This document shows, in pieces, positions 34,902 through 44,600 of a stretch of 64,000 bases of DNA. The notes under the pieces are model-generated. The model was not told the DNA's origin and did not search any database. It saw only the letters and a program-made list of their open reading frames with translations. The translations under genes and the position numbers were made by a program. The DNA lies in the NCBI RefSeq assembly GCF_016584085.1, contig NZ_NRSJ01000002.1, forward strand, positions 157,364 through 221,363, given 5' to 3'. The number at the start of each line of letters is the position of its first letter. Position 1 is the first letter of the stretch. Source of the DNA: Halochromatium glycolicum. Lineage in GTDB: Bacteria; Pseudomonadota; Gammaproteobacteria; Chromatiales; Chromatiaceae.

Positions 34902-36500
34902 TTAACCGGGAGGCGGTGTGGGGGGCGACGTCGGAGCGAGCAGCTGCATCAGTCGCGCTGCCTTGTCGAAGGTTTCGCGGTACTCCTCATCGAGCACTGA
35001 GTCATGCACGAGTCCGCCGCCGGACCAGAACCGAGCCTGCCCGCCGCTGTTGACGATGGTACGGATTGCGATGTTGGTGTCCATAGCACCGTCGAAGCCG
35101 AGATAGCCGATCGCACCGCAATAGATGCCGCGGCGATGGGGCTCGAGCTCCTCGATGATCTCCATCGCGCGGATCTTCGGTGCGCCGGTGATCGAACCGC
35201 CCGGGAAGCAGGCGCGCAGCAGCGATGCCGCGTCTTCGCCGGCCCGGAGCTCACCGCAGACGGTGCTGACGAGATGATGGACGGACGCATAGGTCTCGGT
35301 CGCGAAGAGGGCCGGGACCTGGATGCTGCCGGGTTGGCAGACCCGGCCGAGATCGTTGCGCAACAGATCGACGATCATCAGATTCTCGGCGCGATCCTTG
35401 GGGCTCTCGGCCAGTGCCCGCCGCAATGCGGCATCCTCGGCGGCGTCGGAGCTGCGCGGACGGGTGCCCTTGATCGGCCGGGTCTCGACGCGGCCGCCCC
35501 GCAGTGCCAGGAAGCGCTCCGGCGACGAGCTCAGGACCTCGCCAAAGGGCGTCTTCAAGTAGGCCGAGAAGGGCGCCGGGTTCAGTTGGCGCAAGCAGCA
35601 GTAGGCGGGCCAGGGATCGCCGTTGGCCGGGGCGGCAAAACGCTGTGCGAGGTTGACCTGATAGCAGTCACCGGCCTGAATGTAGTCTTGTACGCGCCTG
35701 AAGGCGGCGGCATAGGCGTCGAACGAGAGGTTCGAGTGCAACGGGGCGGTCGCCCGCAGGGCGGTGCCCACTGCTCGGGCGGTCGATGCGGAATCCGTGA
35801 CCTCGGCGCTTGGCCTCGCACGTCCGCAGGCTGGTCCAATGTTCGCGGCTTCGATTCCGCTGCGATCGGAGCCCGCCACGGTTTCATCAGGCGGCTCGCG
35901 GCCGACCTGCTCTCGATAGCGGGCGCGACCCGCCGCTCCGGAATCGGGAGACGATTCGTGGATCGTCGCCAACGCCGGCGTGAGATCCTGGAGCAGGCGG
36001 GAGAAATGTTCCACTAGCTGCGGCCAGCGGGCGCAGGTCCGTGCGCTCCGCCCGGCGCCGACGAGCCAGCTGCGGCGCTCGAGGTGATCGACCAGCAACG
36101 CCCAGTCGAAGATGCCGATTGCCATCTCCGGCAGGTCTTCGGCATCGGTCGCTTGCAGCGGCAGGCGCTCGATGCGCCGCGCTAGATCGTAACCGAACCA
36201 GCCGATCGCGCCGCCGGCGAAGGGCAGCCCAGCAGGCGCCTCGGTGCGCGGACCCAGCGCCTCGCGCAGCAAGGCGAACGGGTCGGCTTCCGACCAGCGG
36301 GTGCCCTGGGCGTCACGGATCGCGGTGGATCGGCCGCGGGTGACCAGGGTCGCGGTTGGATCGGCGGCGAGGATGTCCCAGCGACCATCCCCGCCACTGG
36401 TCGCCGCGCTATCGAGAAACATCGCCCAGGGGCGATCGGCGAGCGATGCAAACAGCTGCGCCGAATCGGCCAGGTAGGGGAGCTCGGTCAGGTAGCGCAT
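34902..36500 (-). CDS. pabB: Aminodeoxychorismate synthase component I
   Basis: 532 residues. The N-terminal half has the Trp-binding-like domain (GGAIGWFGYDLARRIERLP); the C-terminal chorismate-binding half has AGDCYQVNLAQRF, SSSPERFLALRGG, ETRPIKGTRPR, DRAENLMIVDLLRNDLGRV and GSITGAPKIRAMEIIEELEP. The PIKGT motif distinguishes PabB from TrpE. With PabA glutamine amidotransferase it makes 4-amino-4-deoxychorismate for folate. A ~60-residue low-complexity insertion (~195-250) separates the domains. A MITE copy lies 89 bases upstream. Confidence 0.93.
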   Translation of the reverse strand: MRYLTELPYLADSAQLFASLADRPWAMFLDSAATSGGDGRWDILAADPTATLVTRGRSTAIRDAQGTRWSEADPFALLREALGPRTEAPAGLPFAGGAIGWFGYDLARRIERLPLQATDAEDLPEMAIGIFDWALLVDHLERRSWLVGAGRSARTCARWPQLVEHFSRLLQDLTPALATIHESSPDSGAAGRARYREQVGREPPDETVAGSDRSGIEAANIGPACGRARPSAEVTDSASTARAVGTALRATAPLHSNLSFDAYAAAFRRVQDYIQAGDCYQVNLAQRFAAPANGDPWPAYCCLRQLNPAPFSAYLKTPFGEVLSSSPERFLALRGGRVETRPIKGTRPRSSDAAEDAALRRALAESPKDRAENLMIVDLLRNDLGRVCQPGSIQVPALFATETYASVHHLVSTVCGELRAGEDAASLLRACFPGGSITGAPKIRAMEIIEELEPHRRGIYCGAIGYLGFDGAMDTNIAIRTIVNSGGQARFWSGGGLVHDSVLDEEYRETFDKAARLMQLLAPTSPPTPPPG

Positions 36501-36588
36501 TGCTGGTCGCCGCCGCGACGTCAGCGGCGCCTTGCGGTTCGCGCCCCGCTGGGCACGGGGCTTGCCGGTCGGTGTGGCTGCCCGCTTA

Positions 36589-36745
36589 GGCGATTTCTGT
36601 CAAAGCTCATACCGCCTTGCTGGTCTTTTCGCTCGCCTTCTTCGTCGCGCCGCCGGTCACATAGCCCGGCTATACTCCCGGCGACGCTCCTCGAAGGCAA
36701 ACGAAACTCCTGCGCAATTCGGTACGAGCTTTTCCGGCAATCGCC
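36589..36745. mobile_element. 157-bp MITE-like element, copy 2
   Basis: Same length and ends as copy 1, with only a few base differences. The flanking triplet is TTA (36586-36588 and 36746-36748). The right-hand TTA is, on the minus strand, the TAA stop codon of the EF-G-like gene, so the element abuts that gene's coding end exactly. Confidence 0.88.
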
Positions 36746-38794
36746 TTAGTCGTCGCCCGCGCGCTGGTAGGCGTCGGCGAGCTGCTTCTGAACGTTGGCC
36801 GGGACCGGGGCGTAGTGGCTGAGCTCGAGGCTGTAGGTCCCTTCGCCGCCGGTGATCGACTTCAGCCGCGATTCGTAGCCCTCGAGCTCGGCGAGCGGGG
36901 CTTCGCCGTCAATCACGATGCGGCCGCCGCTCTTCGCCTCGCTGCCGTTGATGCGGCCGCGGCGGCCGGACAGATCGCCGGCGAGATCGCCCATGTTGTG
37001 GTCGGGCGCGGTGATCCGGATCTTGACCACCGGCTCGAGGATCGCCGGCTTGGCCTTGAGCACGGCCTCGATGAAGGCCTTCTTGCCGGCGGTCGCGAAG
37101 GCGATGTCCTTGGAGTCGACCGGATGCGACTTGCCGTCGTAGACAGCGACGCGCACGTCATCCATCGGATAGCCGGCGATCGCGCCTTCCTCGAGCACCT
37201 GGCGTACACCCTTCTCGATCGACGGGATGAACTGATTCGGGATGCAGCCGCCGACGGTCTCGTCGACGAACTCGAAGCCGGTGCCTTGCTCACGCGGCTC
37301 GATGCGCAGATAGACCTCGCCGAACTGGCCAGCGCCGCCGGTCTGCTTCTTATGTCGGTGATGCCCCTCGGCCTTGGCGGTGATGGTCTCGCGATAGGGG
37401 ATGCTCGGCGGTCGGGTCTCGACATCGACATGGAACTGCTCGGACAGGCGGCGCAGCAGGACCTTCAGATGGACCTCGCCGAGCCCGCGCATCACGGTCT
37501 CGTTGGCGGCGGCATTGTGCTCGACATGGAAGCAGGGGTCTTCCGACTCGAGCTTGTGCAGCGCGTCGTTGAGCTTTTGCTCATCACCGCGCTTGGTGAC
37601 ATTGATCGCCAGCCCGAACAGCGGCATTGGGCACTCGATGCTGCGCAGATGGAAGTGATCTTCGTCGTGCGAGTCGTGCAATACGGCGTCGAAGTGGATG
37701 TCGTCGACGCGCGAGACGGCGAGGATGTCACCCGGCACGCCTTCGTCGACCTCGATCAGCTCGCTGCCGTGGATGCGATAGAGGTGCGTCACCTTGAACG
37801 GCTTGCGGGCATCGCCGATGTAGAGCTGGCTGTTCGGCGTGATCCGGCCTTGATGGACGCGGAAGATCCCGATCTTGCCGCGAAATGGGTCGTTGATGAC
37901 CTTGAAGACATGCGCGATCGCGTGCTTGCTTGGGTCTGGCTCGACCCTGACCGGCTGCATCTCCGCGCCTTCACCGCGCATGAACGGCGGGGGATTGCCC
38001 TCGGCCGGGTTTGGCATCAGGCGCACCAGTACCTCCATCAGCTCCTTGATCCCGGCGCCGGTCTCGGCCGAGCAATAGCAGATCGGCACGAGATGGCCTT
38101 CCCGCAGTGCCTCTTCGAACGGGTCATGGAGCTGCTCCGGCTGGAGCTCTTGCCCTTGCTCCAGATAGACCTCCATCAACTCTTCGTCGACCTCGACGAC
38201 CTGATCGATGATCTGGCCATGCGCCGCCTCGACCGATGAGAAATCGGTGGCGTCGCCGGCCGGGTTGAAGAAGCAGTCGATCACCCGCTTGCCGCCGTCG
38301 GCCGGCAGATTGATCGGCAGGCATTCGTTGCCGAAGGTGTCGCGCAGTTGCTCAGTGAGCGCGGCAAGGTCGGCGTTCGGGTTGTCTATCCCGTTGACGA
38401 TGAAGATGCGGCACAGATTGCGCTTGTCGGCCGCCTTCCAGGCGCGCTGGGTGATCGGCTCGATGCCGTTTTCGGCATTGACCACGATCGCGGCCGTCTC
38501 GACCGCGTTGAGCACCGAGAGGGTGCGACCGAGGAAGTCCGGGTAGCCGGGCGTGTCCAAGAGGTTGATGTGCTTGCCGTGCGCGCCGAACCCGGTGATG
38601 CCGACATCCAGCGAATGCTTGAGCTCCTTCTCCATATCATCGTGGTCACAAACCGTCGTGCCTCTTGTGACGCTGCCAGGCTCGGAGATGGCGCCAGCAC
38701 TAGCCAGTAGCGCCTCGACGAGGGTGGTCTTCCCAGAACCGGCGTGACCGACGAGGGCGATGTTACGGACGTCCTCGGCGTTGTAGTCAGACAT
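36746..38794 (-). CDS. Elongation factor G-like GTPase (EF-G2 type)
   Basis: 682 residues from ATG 38794; the frame is open further but ribosome-factor homology starts at MSDYNAEDVRNIALVGHAGS. G1 is GHAGSGKTT rather than AHVDAGKTT, G3 is DTPGYPDF rather than DTPGHVDF, and the G4 region reads IVNGIDNPNAD instead of NKMD. Domain IV has HKKQTGGAGQFGEVYLRIEP. These deviations place it in the EF-G-like group (EF-G2) rather than translocase FusA. It probably acts in a ribosome-linked or recycling role, not proven. Divergent from the antiporter gene, without rps/tuf neighbours. Confidence 0.88.
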   Translation of the reverse strand: MSDYNAEDVRNIALVGHAGSGKTTLVEALLASAGAISEPGSVTRGTTVCDHDDMEKELKHSLDVGITGFGAHGKHINLLDTPGYPDFLGRTLSVLNAVETAAIVVNAENGIEPITQRAWKAADKRNLCRIFIVNGIDNPNADLAALTEQLRDTFGNECLPINLPADGGKRVIDCFFNPAGDATDFSSVEAAHGQIIDQVVEVDEELMEVYLEQGQELQPEQLHDPFEEALREGHLVPICYCSAETGAGIKELMEVLVRLMPNPAEGNPPPFMRGEGAEMQPVRVEPDPSKHAIAHVFKVINDPFRGKIGIFRVHQGRITPNSQLYIGDARKPFKVTHLYRIHGSELIEVDEGVPGDILAVSRVDDIHFDAVLHDSHDEDHFHLRSIECPMPLFGLAINVTKRGDEQKLNDALHKLESEDPCFHVEHNAAANETVMRGLGEVHLKVLLRRLSEQFHVDVETRPPSIPYRETITAKAEGHHRHKKQTGGAGQFGEVYLRIEPREQGTGFEFVDETVGGCIPNQFIPSIEKGVRQVLEEGAIAGYPMDDVRVAVYDGKSHPVDSKDIAFATAGKKAFIEAVLKAKPAILEPVVKIRITAPDHNMGDLAGDLSGRRGRINGSEAKSGGRIVIDGEAPLAELEGYESRLKSITGGEGTYSLELSHYAPVPANVQKQLADAYQRAGDD

Positions 38795-39110
38795 GAAGGA
38801 ACCCTTCTCGCTGCAGGTGGTAAGCGGAGGCCGCCGCCGTTGCGGCAAGCCGGATTGGCCGAGCGAGTATAGCGTAACCAACTGGTCATTTCGGGCGGCG
38901 TCATTGGTGCAAACGGCATGGCGCGTGCTTTGGATCAATTCGCCCCTTACCATTCAGCTGACGCCACTCGCTACCTGCTCCCTCTCGGCAGCACGGACAA
39001 CCGGCAGTGAAGGCATGCTCCGGGTGCGATCTGCTGTCAACATGGGTGCACCCAGCGGGCGGCGGCTGGCTTGTTTCGGCGGGGTGTTCCGTGTCAGGAG
39101 AGGGCTTCGG
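38795..39110. other. Divergent intergenic region, EF-G-like / Kef antiporter
   Basis: About 316 bases between the two divergent starts. It must carry both promoters, but I see no consensus I would defend and no small gene. Confidence 0.4.
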
Positions 39111-40721
39111 ATGTTCGATATCGTCTGGATTGCGGTGGCGTTCGCACTCGGCCTCGGGGCGCGGCAGATCGGTCTGCCACCGCTGGTCGGTTACCTGGTC
39201 GCGGGCTTCGTACTGCACGCTTTTGGTGCCCGTGAGAGCGCCCTACTCGAGGAGGTCGCGGACATCGGCATCACCCTGCTGCTGTTCACGATCGGCCTCA
39301 AGCTCAAGATCAAGAGCCTGGCCCAGCCGCATGTGTGGGGGACGGCGACCCTGCACATGTTCGCAATGCTTGCCTTCGCGGTCCCGCTGCTGTTGGCGCT
39401 CGGAGGGCTCGGCGTTCCGTTGTTGGCCGGAGTGGACTTCCAGACCGCTGCGCTGCTCGCGTTCGCCCTCAGCTTTTCGAGCACCGTCTTCGCGGTCAAG
39501 GTCCTTGAGGAGAAGGGCGAGATGGGCTCGCTTTACGGCACGATCGCGATCGGCATTCTGATCATCCAGGATGTTGCCGCGGTGCTGTTCCTAGCGTTCT
39601 CGGCCGGTAAGGTGCCGACGGTTTGGGCGTTGTTGCTGCTGTTGCTGATCCCGGCGCGACGCGGGCTCCTGTGGCTGATGAGCCGGGTGGGTCATGGCGA
39701 GCTCCTGTTGTTGTTCGGGCTGACCCTGGCGATGGGGACCTCAGAGCTGTTCGAGATCGTCCATATGAAGGGCGATCTCGGCGCGATCCTGATCGGCGTG
39801 ATGGTCGCGAATCACCCCAAGGCGAGCGAGCTCGCAAAGTCACTGCTGGACCTGAAAGACCTGCTGCTGGTCGGCTTCTTCTTGAGCATTGGACTGCATG
39901 GGGCACCGTCGCCGGGCATGGTCTTGTTTGCGGCACTGCTACTGATCGCGCTCCCCTACAAGTGGTATCTGTTCCAGACGCTGATGCTCTGGTTCGGTGT
40001 GCGCGGGCGTACGGCCTTTCTCGGCGGTCTGACCTTGGCGAATTACAGCGAGTTCGGTCTGATCGTCACGGCGATCGGGGTCGAGAACGGCTGGCTCGAT
40101 CCGCGGTGGCTTGCGATCGTCGCGCTCGCGCTCGCGTTTTCGTTCATTGCAGCGGCGCCGGCGAGCAGCCGCTCCCATTCCTGGTATGAAAGGATCAGCG
40201 AGTGGCTGCGCGCACGTGAGCGCAAGCGCCGGCTGGCCGAGGAGGCGGAGATCGATCCGGGTGACGCCAACGCGATGGTGGTCGGGATGGGCCGTATCGG
40301 CAGTGGTGCCTATGACGAACTGGCCCATGAGCGCGGACTGCGGCCGGTCGGTGTCGATGCCGACCCGGATACGATCGCGCGTCACCAAACGCAGGGGCGC
40401 TATGTCGTGCAGGGCAGTGCGACCGACGCGGACTTCTGGCACCGGCTGCATCTCGATGACGGCCATATGCGGCTGGTACTGTTGGCCATGCCCCAGGTCT
40501 CCGAGAACCTGTTCGCCGCCGAGCACCTGATCAAGGAGGGGTTCACTGGCACCATCGGTGCGATTGCGAAGTATCCCGAGGATGAACAGGCACTGCGGGC
40601 GGCCGGCGTCCAGCTGGTGTTCAATCTCTATGCCGAGGCTGGGGCCGGCTTCGCGCAGCATGTCTGTGCTGAGAGCCATTCGGTGCCAGCAGCGATGCCG
40701 GCGTCCGTTGCGTCGAGCTGA
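39111..40721 (+). CDS. Kef-type monovalent cation:proton antiporter (CPA2) with TrkA-N domain
   Basis: 536 residues from ATG 39111, preceded by AGGAG; a longer in-frame reading to 38793 lacks homology. About 12 hydrophobic helices cover residues 1-385 (FDIVWIAVAFALGLGARQIG; FSSTVFAVKVLEEKGEMGSL; QDVAAVLFLAFSAGK), the CPA2 exchanger domain. Residues ~405-515 form a Rossmann RCK/TrkA-N domain (NAMVVGMGRIGSGAYDEL; GVDADPDTIARH). Such proteins (KefB/KefC/YbaL) export K+ under electrophile or osmotic stress in the inner membrane. No KefF/KefG ancillary gene is adjacent. Confidence 0.9.
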   Translation: MFDIVWIAVAFALGLGARQIGLPPLVGYLVAGFVLHAFGARESALLEEVADIGITLLLFTIGLKLKIKSLAQPHVWGTATLHMFAMLAFAVPLLLALGGLGVPLLAGVDFQTAALLAFALSFSSTVFAVKVLEEKGEMGSLYGTIAIGILIIQDVAAVLFLAFSAGKVPTVWALLLLLLIPARRGLLWLMSRVGHGELLLLFGLTLAMGTSELFEIVHMKGDLGAILIGVMVANHPKASELAKSLLDLKDLLLVGFFLSIGLHGAPSPGMVLFAALLLIALPYKWYLFQTLMLWFGVRGRTAFLGGLTLANYSEFGLIVTAIGVENGWLDPRWLAIVALALAFSFIAAAPASSRSHSWYERISEWLRARERKRRLAEEAEIDPGDANAMVVGMGRIGSGAYDELAHERGLRPVGVDADPDTIARHQTQGRYVVQGSATDADFWHRLHLDDGHMRLVLLAMPQVSENLFAAEHLIKEGFTGTIGAIAKYPEDEQALRAAGVQLVFNLYAEAGAGFAQHVCAESHSVPAAMPASVASS

Positions 40722-40763
40722 GCGGCCTCTGCGAAGGTATCCAGGCTGTTCGCGGACCAGCGC

Positions 40764-40925
40764 TCACCGGGTGCGCTCTAGGATGAGCGTCCTGGTACGC
40801 GTCGAGCGCAGCGGGGAGGTCGTGGTTGCTTTCAAGAGGATCGGCGCGTGCCGCTTCAGCTGCGGCATCAGCATGTGGCCCATGAGGTTGAGCAGAACAG
40901 TAATTGTTATCAGATCAAGCATCAT
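40764..40925 (-). CDS. Small membrane protein, 53 aa
   Basis: ATG 40925 is preceded by AGGAG at optimal spacing. The peptide begins MMLDLITITVLLNLMGHMLM, one transmembrane helix, followed by a basic, Thr/Arg-rich tail ending at TGA 40764. It shares a pattern (M-x-LD, TI, LMP) with the small frame at 41390. I do not recognise it. The strong Shine-Dalgarno and the composition make it more likely real than not. Confidence 0.5.
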   Translation of the reverse strand: MMLDLITITVLLNLMGHMLMPQLKRHAPILLKATTTSPLRSTRTRTLILERTR

Positions 40926-41165
40926 CTGAGTCTCCTGCCTAGTCGTGGCGCGTCCGGAGGGTGGACAGCGACAGATTAGCCAGGGAAGCGCGTCCGCTGC
41001 GCTAACGCGGTCACAGTTCGCTATGTGGCTGTTTAATCAACGAGAATTTACCGATTGAACTGTGAGGCCGTTGGCAATTGCGTGATGGGCCAGGTGGGCG
41101 CCAGGGTCATCGAGAGTTGATGGTTCCGGCGGTTGGGCCTGCGTGAATCACACCACCGTTCCCCC

Positions 41166-41390
41166 TTACTCGGCGTTTTCAGTGCCCCATGGGTGTGCCA
41201 ATGCGGGCTCAAGACAGCCTGAGCTGGGGGGTCGCTGCGGCTGTTGCGTGGCCGTTTCCCGCCCTGTTGGGCGTCGCTCGGTTTCATCGGTGCCGTCGAC
41301 GCGAATGAGCTCCCGCCCCATCAGCAGCGGCATCAGCAAGAAGCTCGCGGCGCTGACCAGGCCCGCGATCGTTAAGGCGTCTAGATACAT
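41166..41390 (-). CDS. Small membrane protein, 74 aa
   Basis: ATG 41390 has GGAG six bases upstream. MYLDALTIAGLVSAASFLLM forms one N-terminal membrane helix, then MGRELIRVDGTDETERR and a polar Pro/Gln-rich tail. It resembles the 53-residue frame downstream on the same strand in its first 20 residues. Family unknown. The ~960 bases between the antiporter and the RND gene hold only these two frames. Confidence 0.45.
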   Translation of the reverse strand: MYLDALTIAGLVSAASFLLMPLLMGRELIRVDGTDETERRPTGRETATQQPQRPPSSGCLEPALAHPWGTENAE

Positions 41391-41682
41391 CGATAGCTCC
41401 AGCCTGATCCAAGGCTTCGATTATTAAAGTAAAACAATATTACTAACTGCTGAATTGGTCATCAAGACGACCCCGTCACAACCCATCAATTTGGCGTTCG
41501 CGTCTTATCGGCGGTGGATTCGTGCTGCGCTCAGCAGCCAATAACGATTGGCCGCTTGTGGCCCTGGTCCCGTCGGTGATATTGATGGCCGTATCATCGA
41601 CAGGTCCAAGCCATCGATCGGGTTCACTGGCATCTGGGGTAGTGGCGGATTCGGTGCCCGGCGTCCATCACGAGCGCGCGGC

Positions 41683-44600
41683 ATGAATGACTCCATCAAG
41701 GCCGGCCGAACGCAACAGCCGGATTCCGGTCGTGCGGGCGACGGCGGCCCTTCCAAGACTCCGCCGACCATCGGACTCTCGGGCCGAATCGCCCGAACCT
41801 TCATCAATACCCCGGTCACGCCGATGCTGCTGATCGGGGCGCTCTGCATCGGCATGCTCGGGCTCTTGTTCACGCCCAGGCAGGAGGACCCGAAGATCTC
41901 GGTGCCGATGATCGATGTCTTCGTCCAGTATCCCGGCGCCTCGGCCGAGCAGGTCGAGAGCATGGTGACACTGCCGCTCGAGCAACTGATGATGGAGCTG
42001 ACCGGGGTACGCCACGTCTACTCGGCGACCCGGCGCGGCGGCGCGATCGTCACTGTGCGCTTCACCGTCGGCGAGGACATGGGCGAGTCCATCGTCAAGG
42101 TCCACGACAAATTGCAGGCGAACATGGACCGGATGCCGCCGGACGTGAAGCCGCCGCTGGTCAAGCCGGTCAGTATCGACGATGTGCCGATCGTGACCCT
42201 GACACTCTGGTCTGAAGAGATCGACGATAGTCAGCTGCGCAATCTGGCCCTCGATGTGCTGCAGGAGCTCGGGTCGGTGCCCGATACGGGTAAGGGGTTC
42301 GTCGTTGGCGGCCGCGAGGAGCAGATCCGGGTCGAGGTGATGATGGAACGGCTGGCCGGCTATGGGATCACGCTGGATCGGATCGCCGAGACCATCCGCA
42401 GCGCCAACGCCGAGACCCAGACCGGCGCGACCGAGGGCGGCGGAAGCGCCTATAAGGTTTATTCCGGCGCCTTCTTGAACGATGCCGAGGATATCGCGCG
42501 GCTCGTTGTCGGCAGCCAGGGCGGTCATCCCATCTATGTCCGCGATGTCGCGCGGGTGCTGCCGCTGCCGGAGGAGACCCATCAGGTCGTCACCCATACC
42601 ACCGGACCGGCATATCAGGGTGAGCACTCGGCCGACGGTGCCCAGGCGGTGACGCTGGCGATCGCAAAGAAGGAGGGCTCCAATGGCGTCACGGTGGCCG
42701 AGGCCGTGCTCGATAAGCTCGCGGCCCTGGAGCAGCGGCTGATCCCGAGCAATGTCCAGGTCGAGGTCACCCGCAACTACGGCCAGAGCGCCAACGACAA
42801 GGTCAACGAGCTGCTCAAGGCGATGTTCGAGGCGGCGGTGATCGTCTCGATCCTGTGCCTGGTCGGGTTGGGCTTGCGCGCCGCGATCGTCGTGATCTCG
42901 GTGATCCCGGTGGTCATCCTGCTGACGATCTGGTGGGCCTGGGTGGTCGACTACAGCATCGACCGGGTCAGCCTGTTCGCACTGATCTTCGCGATCGGCA
43001 TCCTGGTCGACGATGCCACCGTCGTCGTCGAGAACATCTTCCGCCACTGGCTCGAGCTCGGCAAGACCTCGATCAGCGAGGCGGTCGCCGCGGTCGACGA
43101 GGTCGGCAATCCGACCATCCTCGCCACCTTCACCATCATCGCGGCGCTGCTGCCGATGGGCTGGGTCAGCGGTCTGATGGGGCCGTACATGCGCCCGATC
43201 CCGGTGCTGGGCTCATCGGCGATGTTCTTCTCGCTCGTCGCCGCGTTCGTGTTCACGCCCTGGTTCGCGCTGCGGGTGCGTCCGCGGCTGAAGGCGCTGG
43301 AGCGGGCGGAACGGCGCGAGCAGCGTACGCGTGCGATCGTCGGTCGCTTCTATCGGCCGCTCGTGATGCCGTTGATCCGGGATCGGGCGCTCGGCCAGGC
43401 GTTCCTCGTCGGCACCATCGCCGCCACGGCCCTGGTCTGTACGTTGTTCTACTTCAAGGTCGTGCCGGTGAAGATGCTGCCGTTCGACAATAAGCCGGAG
43501 TTCAGCGTCGTCGTCAATCTGCCCGAGGGCACGGCGCTGCCGGAGACCGCGAACGTGGTGCGGCGGCTCGCCGACAAGCTGCAGGAGCTGCCGGAGGTGG
43601 TCGCGATCCAGACCTATGCCGGCACCGCGCAGCCGTTCAACTTCAACGGCATGGTGCGCCACTACTATCTGCGTGAGGAGTCCTGGCAAGGCGACCTGCT
43701 GGTGATGCTCAAGGATAAGCATGAGCGTGAGCGGGGGAGCCATGCGATCGCGGTCGCCGCGCGCGAGCTGCTCGCGCCCTTGGCCCATGAGCTCGGCGCC
43801 CGGGTCGCGGTGGTCGAGATGCCGCCCGGTCCGCCGGTGCTGCAGACCGTCGTCGCCGAGGTGTATGGCCCGAGTGCCGAGATACGTCGCGAGGTCGCGC
43901 GCGATATGACCGCGATGTTCGAGCAGGCCGACGGGATCGTCGATGTCGACAACTACCTGATCGAGCCGTACAGCTCTTGGCGCTTCGAGGTCGACACCGA
44001 GAAGGCGGTCCGACGCGGGATCTCGGTTGACACCATCAATCGGAATCTCGCGATGGCCTTGGGCGGCGCCAAGGTCGGCGACGTCAAGCGCGGCACGGTC
44101 CAGGAACCGACCTACATCGTGATCCAGGTGCCGCTCTCATACCGCTCGGAGATCAGCGCGCTCGGCAGTCTGCCGATCGCGGGGCCGGACGGCCGCCGAG
44201 TGCCGCTGGCCGAGCTCGGCCGTTTCGTGCGCCAGCCCGAGGGCCAAATCATCTATCACAAGGATCTACGCCCGATCGAGTACGTCGTCGGCGAGATGGA
44301 GGGTCGCCTCGGTGCACCGATCTACGGCATGCTGGCGGTCGAGGATCGGCTCGAGGACTATGATCCGCCCGGCCCCGGCAGCACGATGAGCGGCATGCCG
44401 GACGGGCTGATCGCCCCGCCGAAGACCGACGCAGTGGCCGATTTCGAATGGACCGGCGAGTGGACCGTGACCTACGAGACCTTCCGCGACATGGGCCTCG
44501 CGTTCATGGCCGCGCTGGTCCTGATCTATGGCCTGATCGTCTGGGAGTTCCGCGACTTCGCGCTAGCGGGGCTGATCATGTCGCCGATCCCACTGACCCT

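Noticed and set aside
36815..38239. 474-residue plus-strand frame
   Set aside because: It runs antisense to the EF-G-like gene and has no domain; a GC-driven shadow.
41668..43047. 459-residue His/Asp/Gln-rich minus-strand frame
   Set aside because: Antisense shadow of the RND transporter gene.
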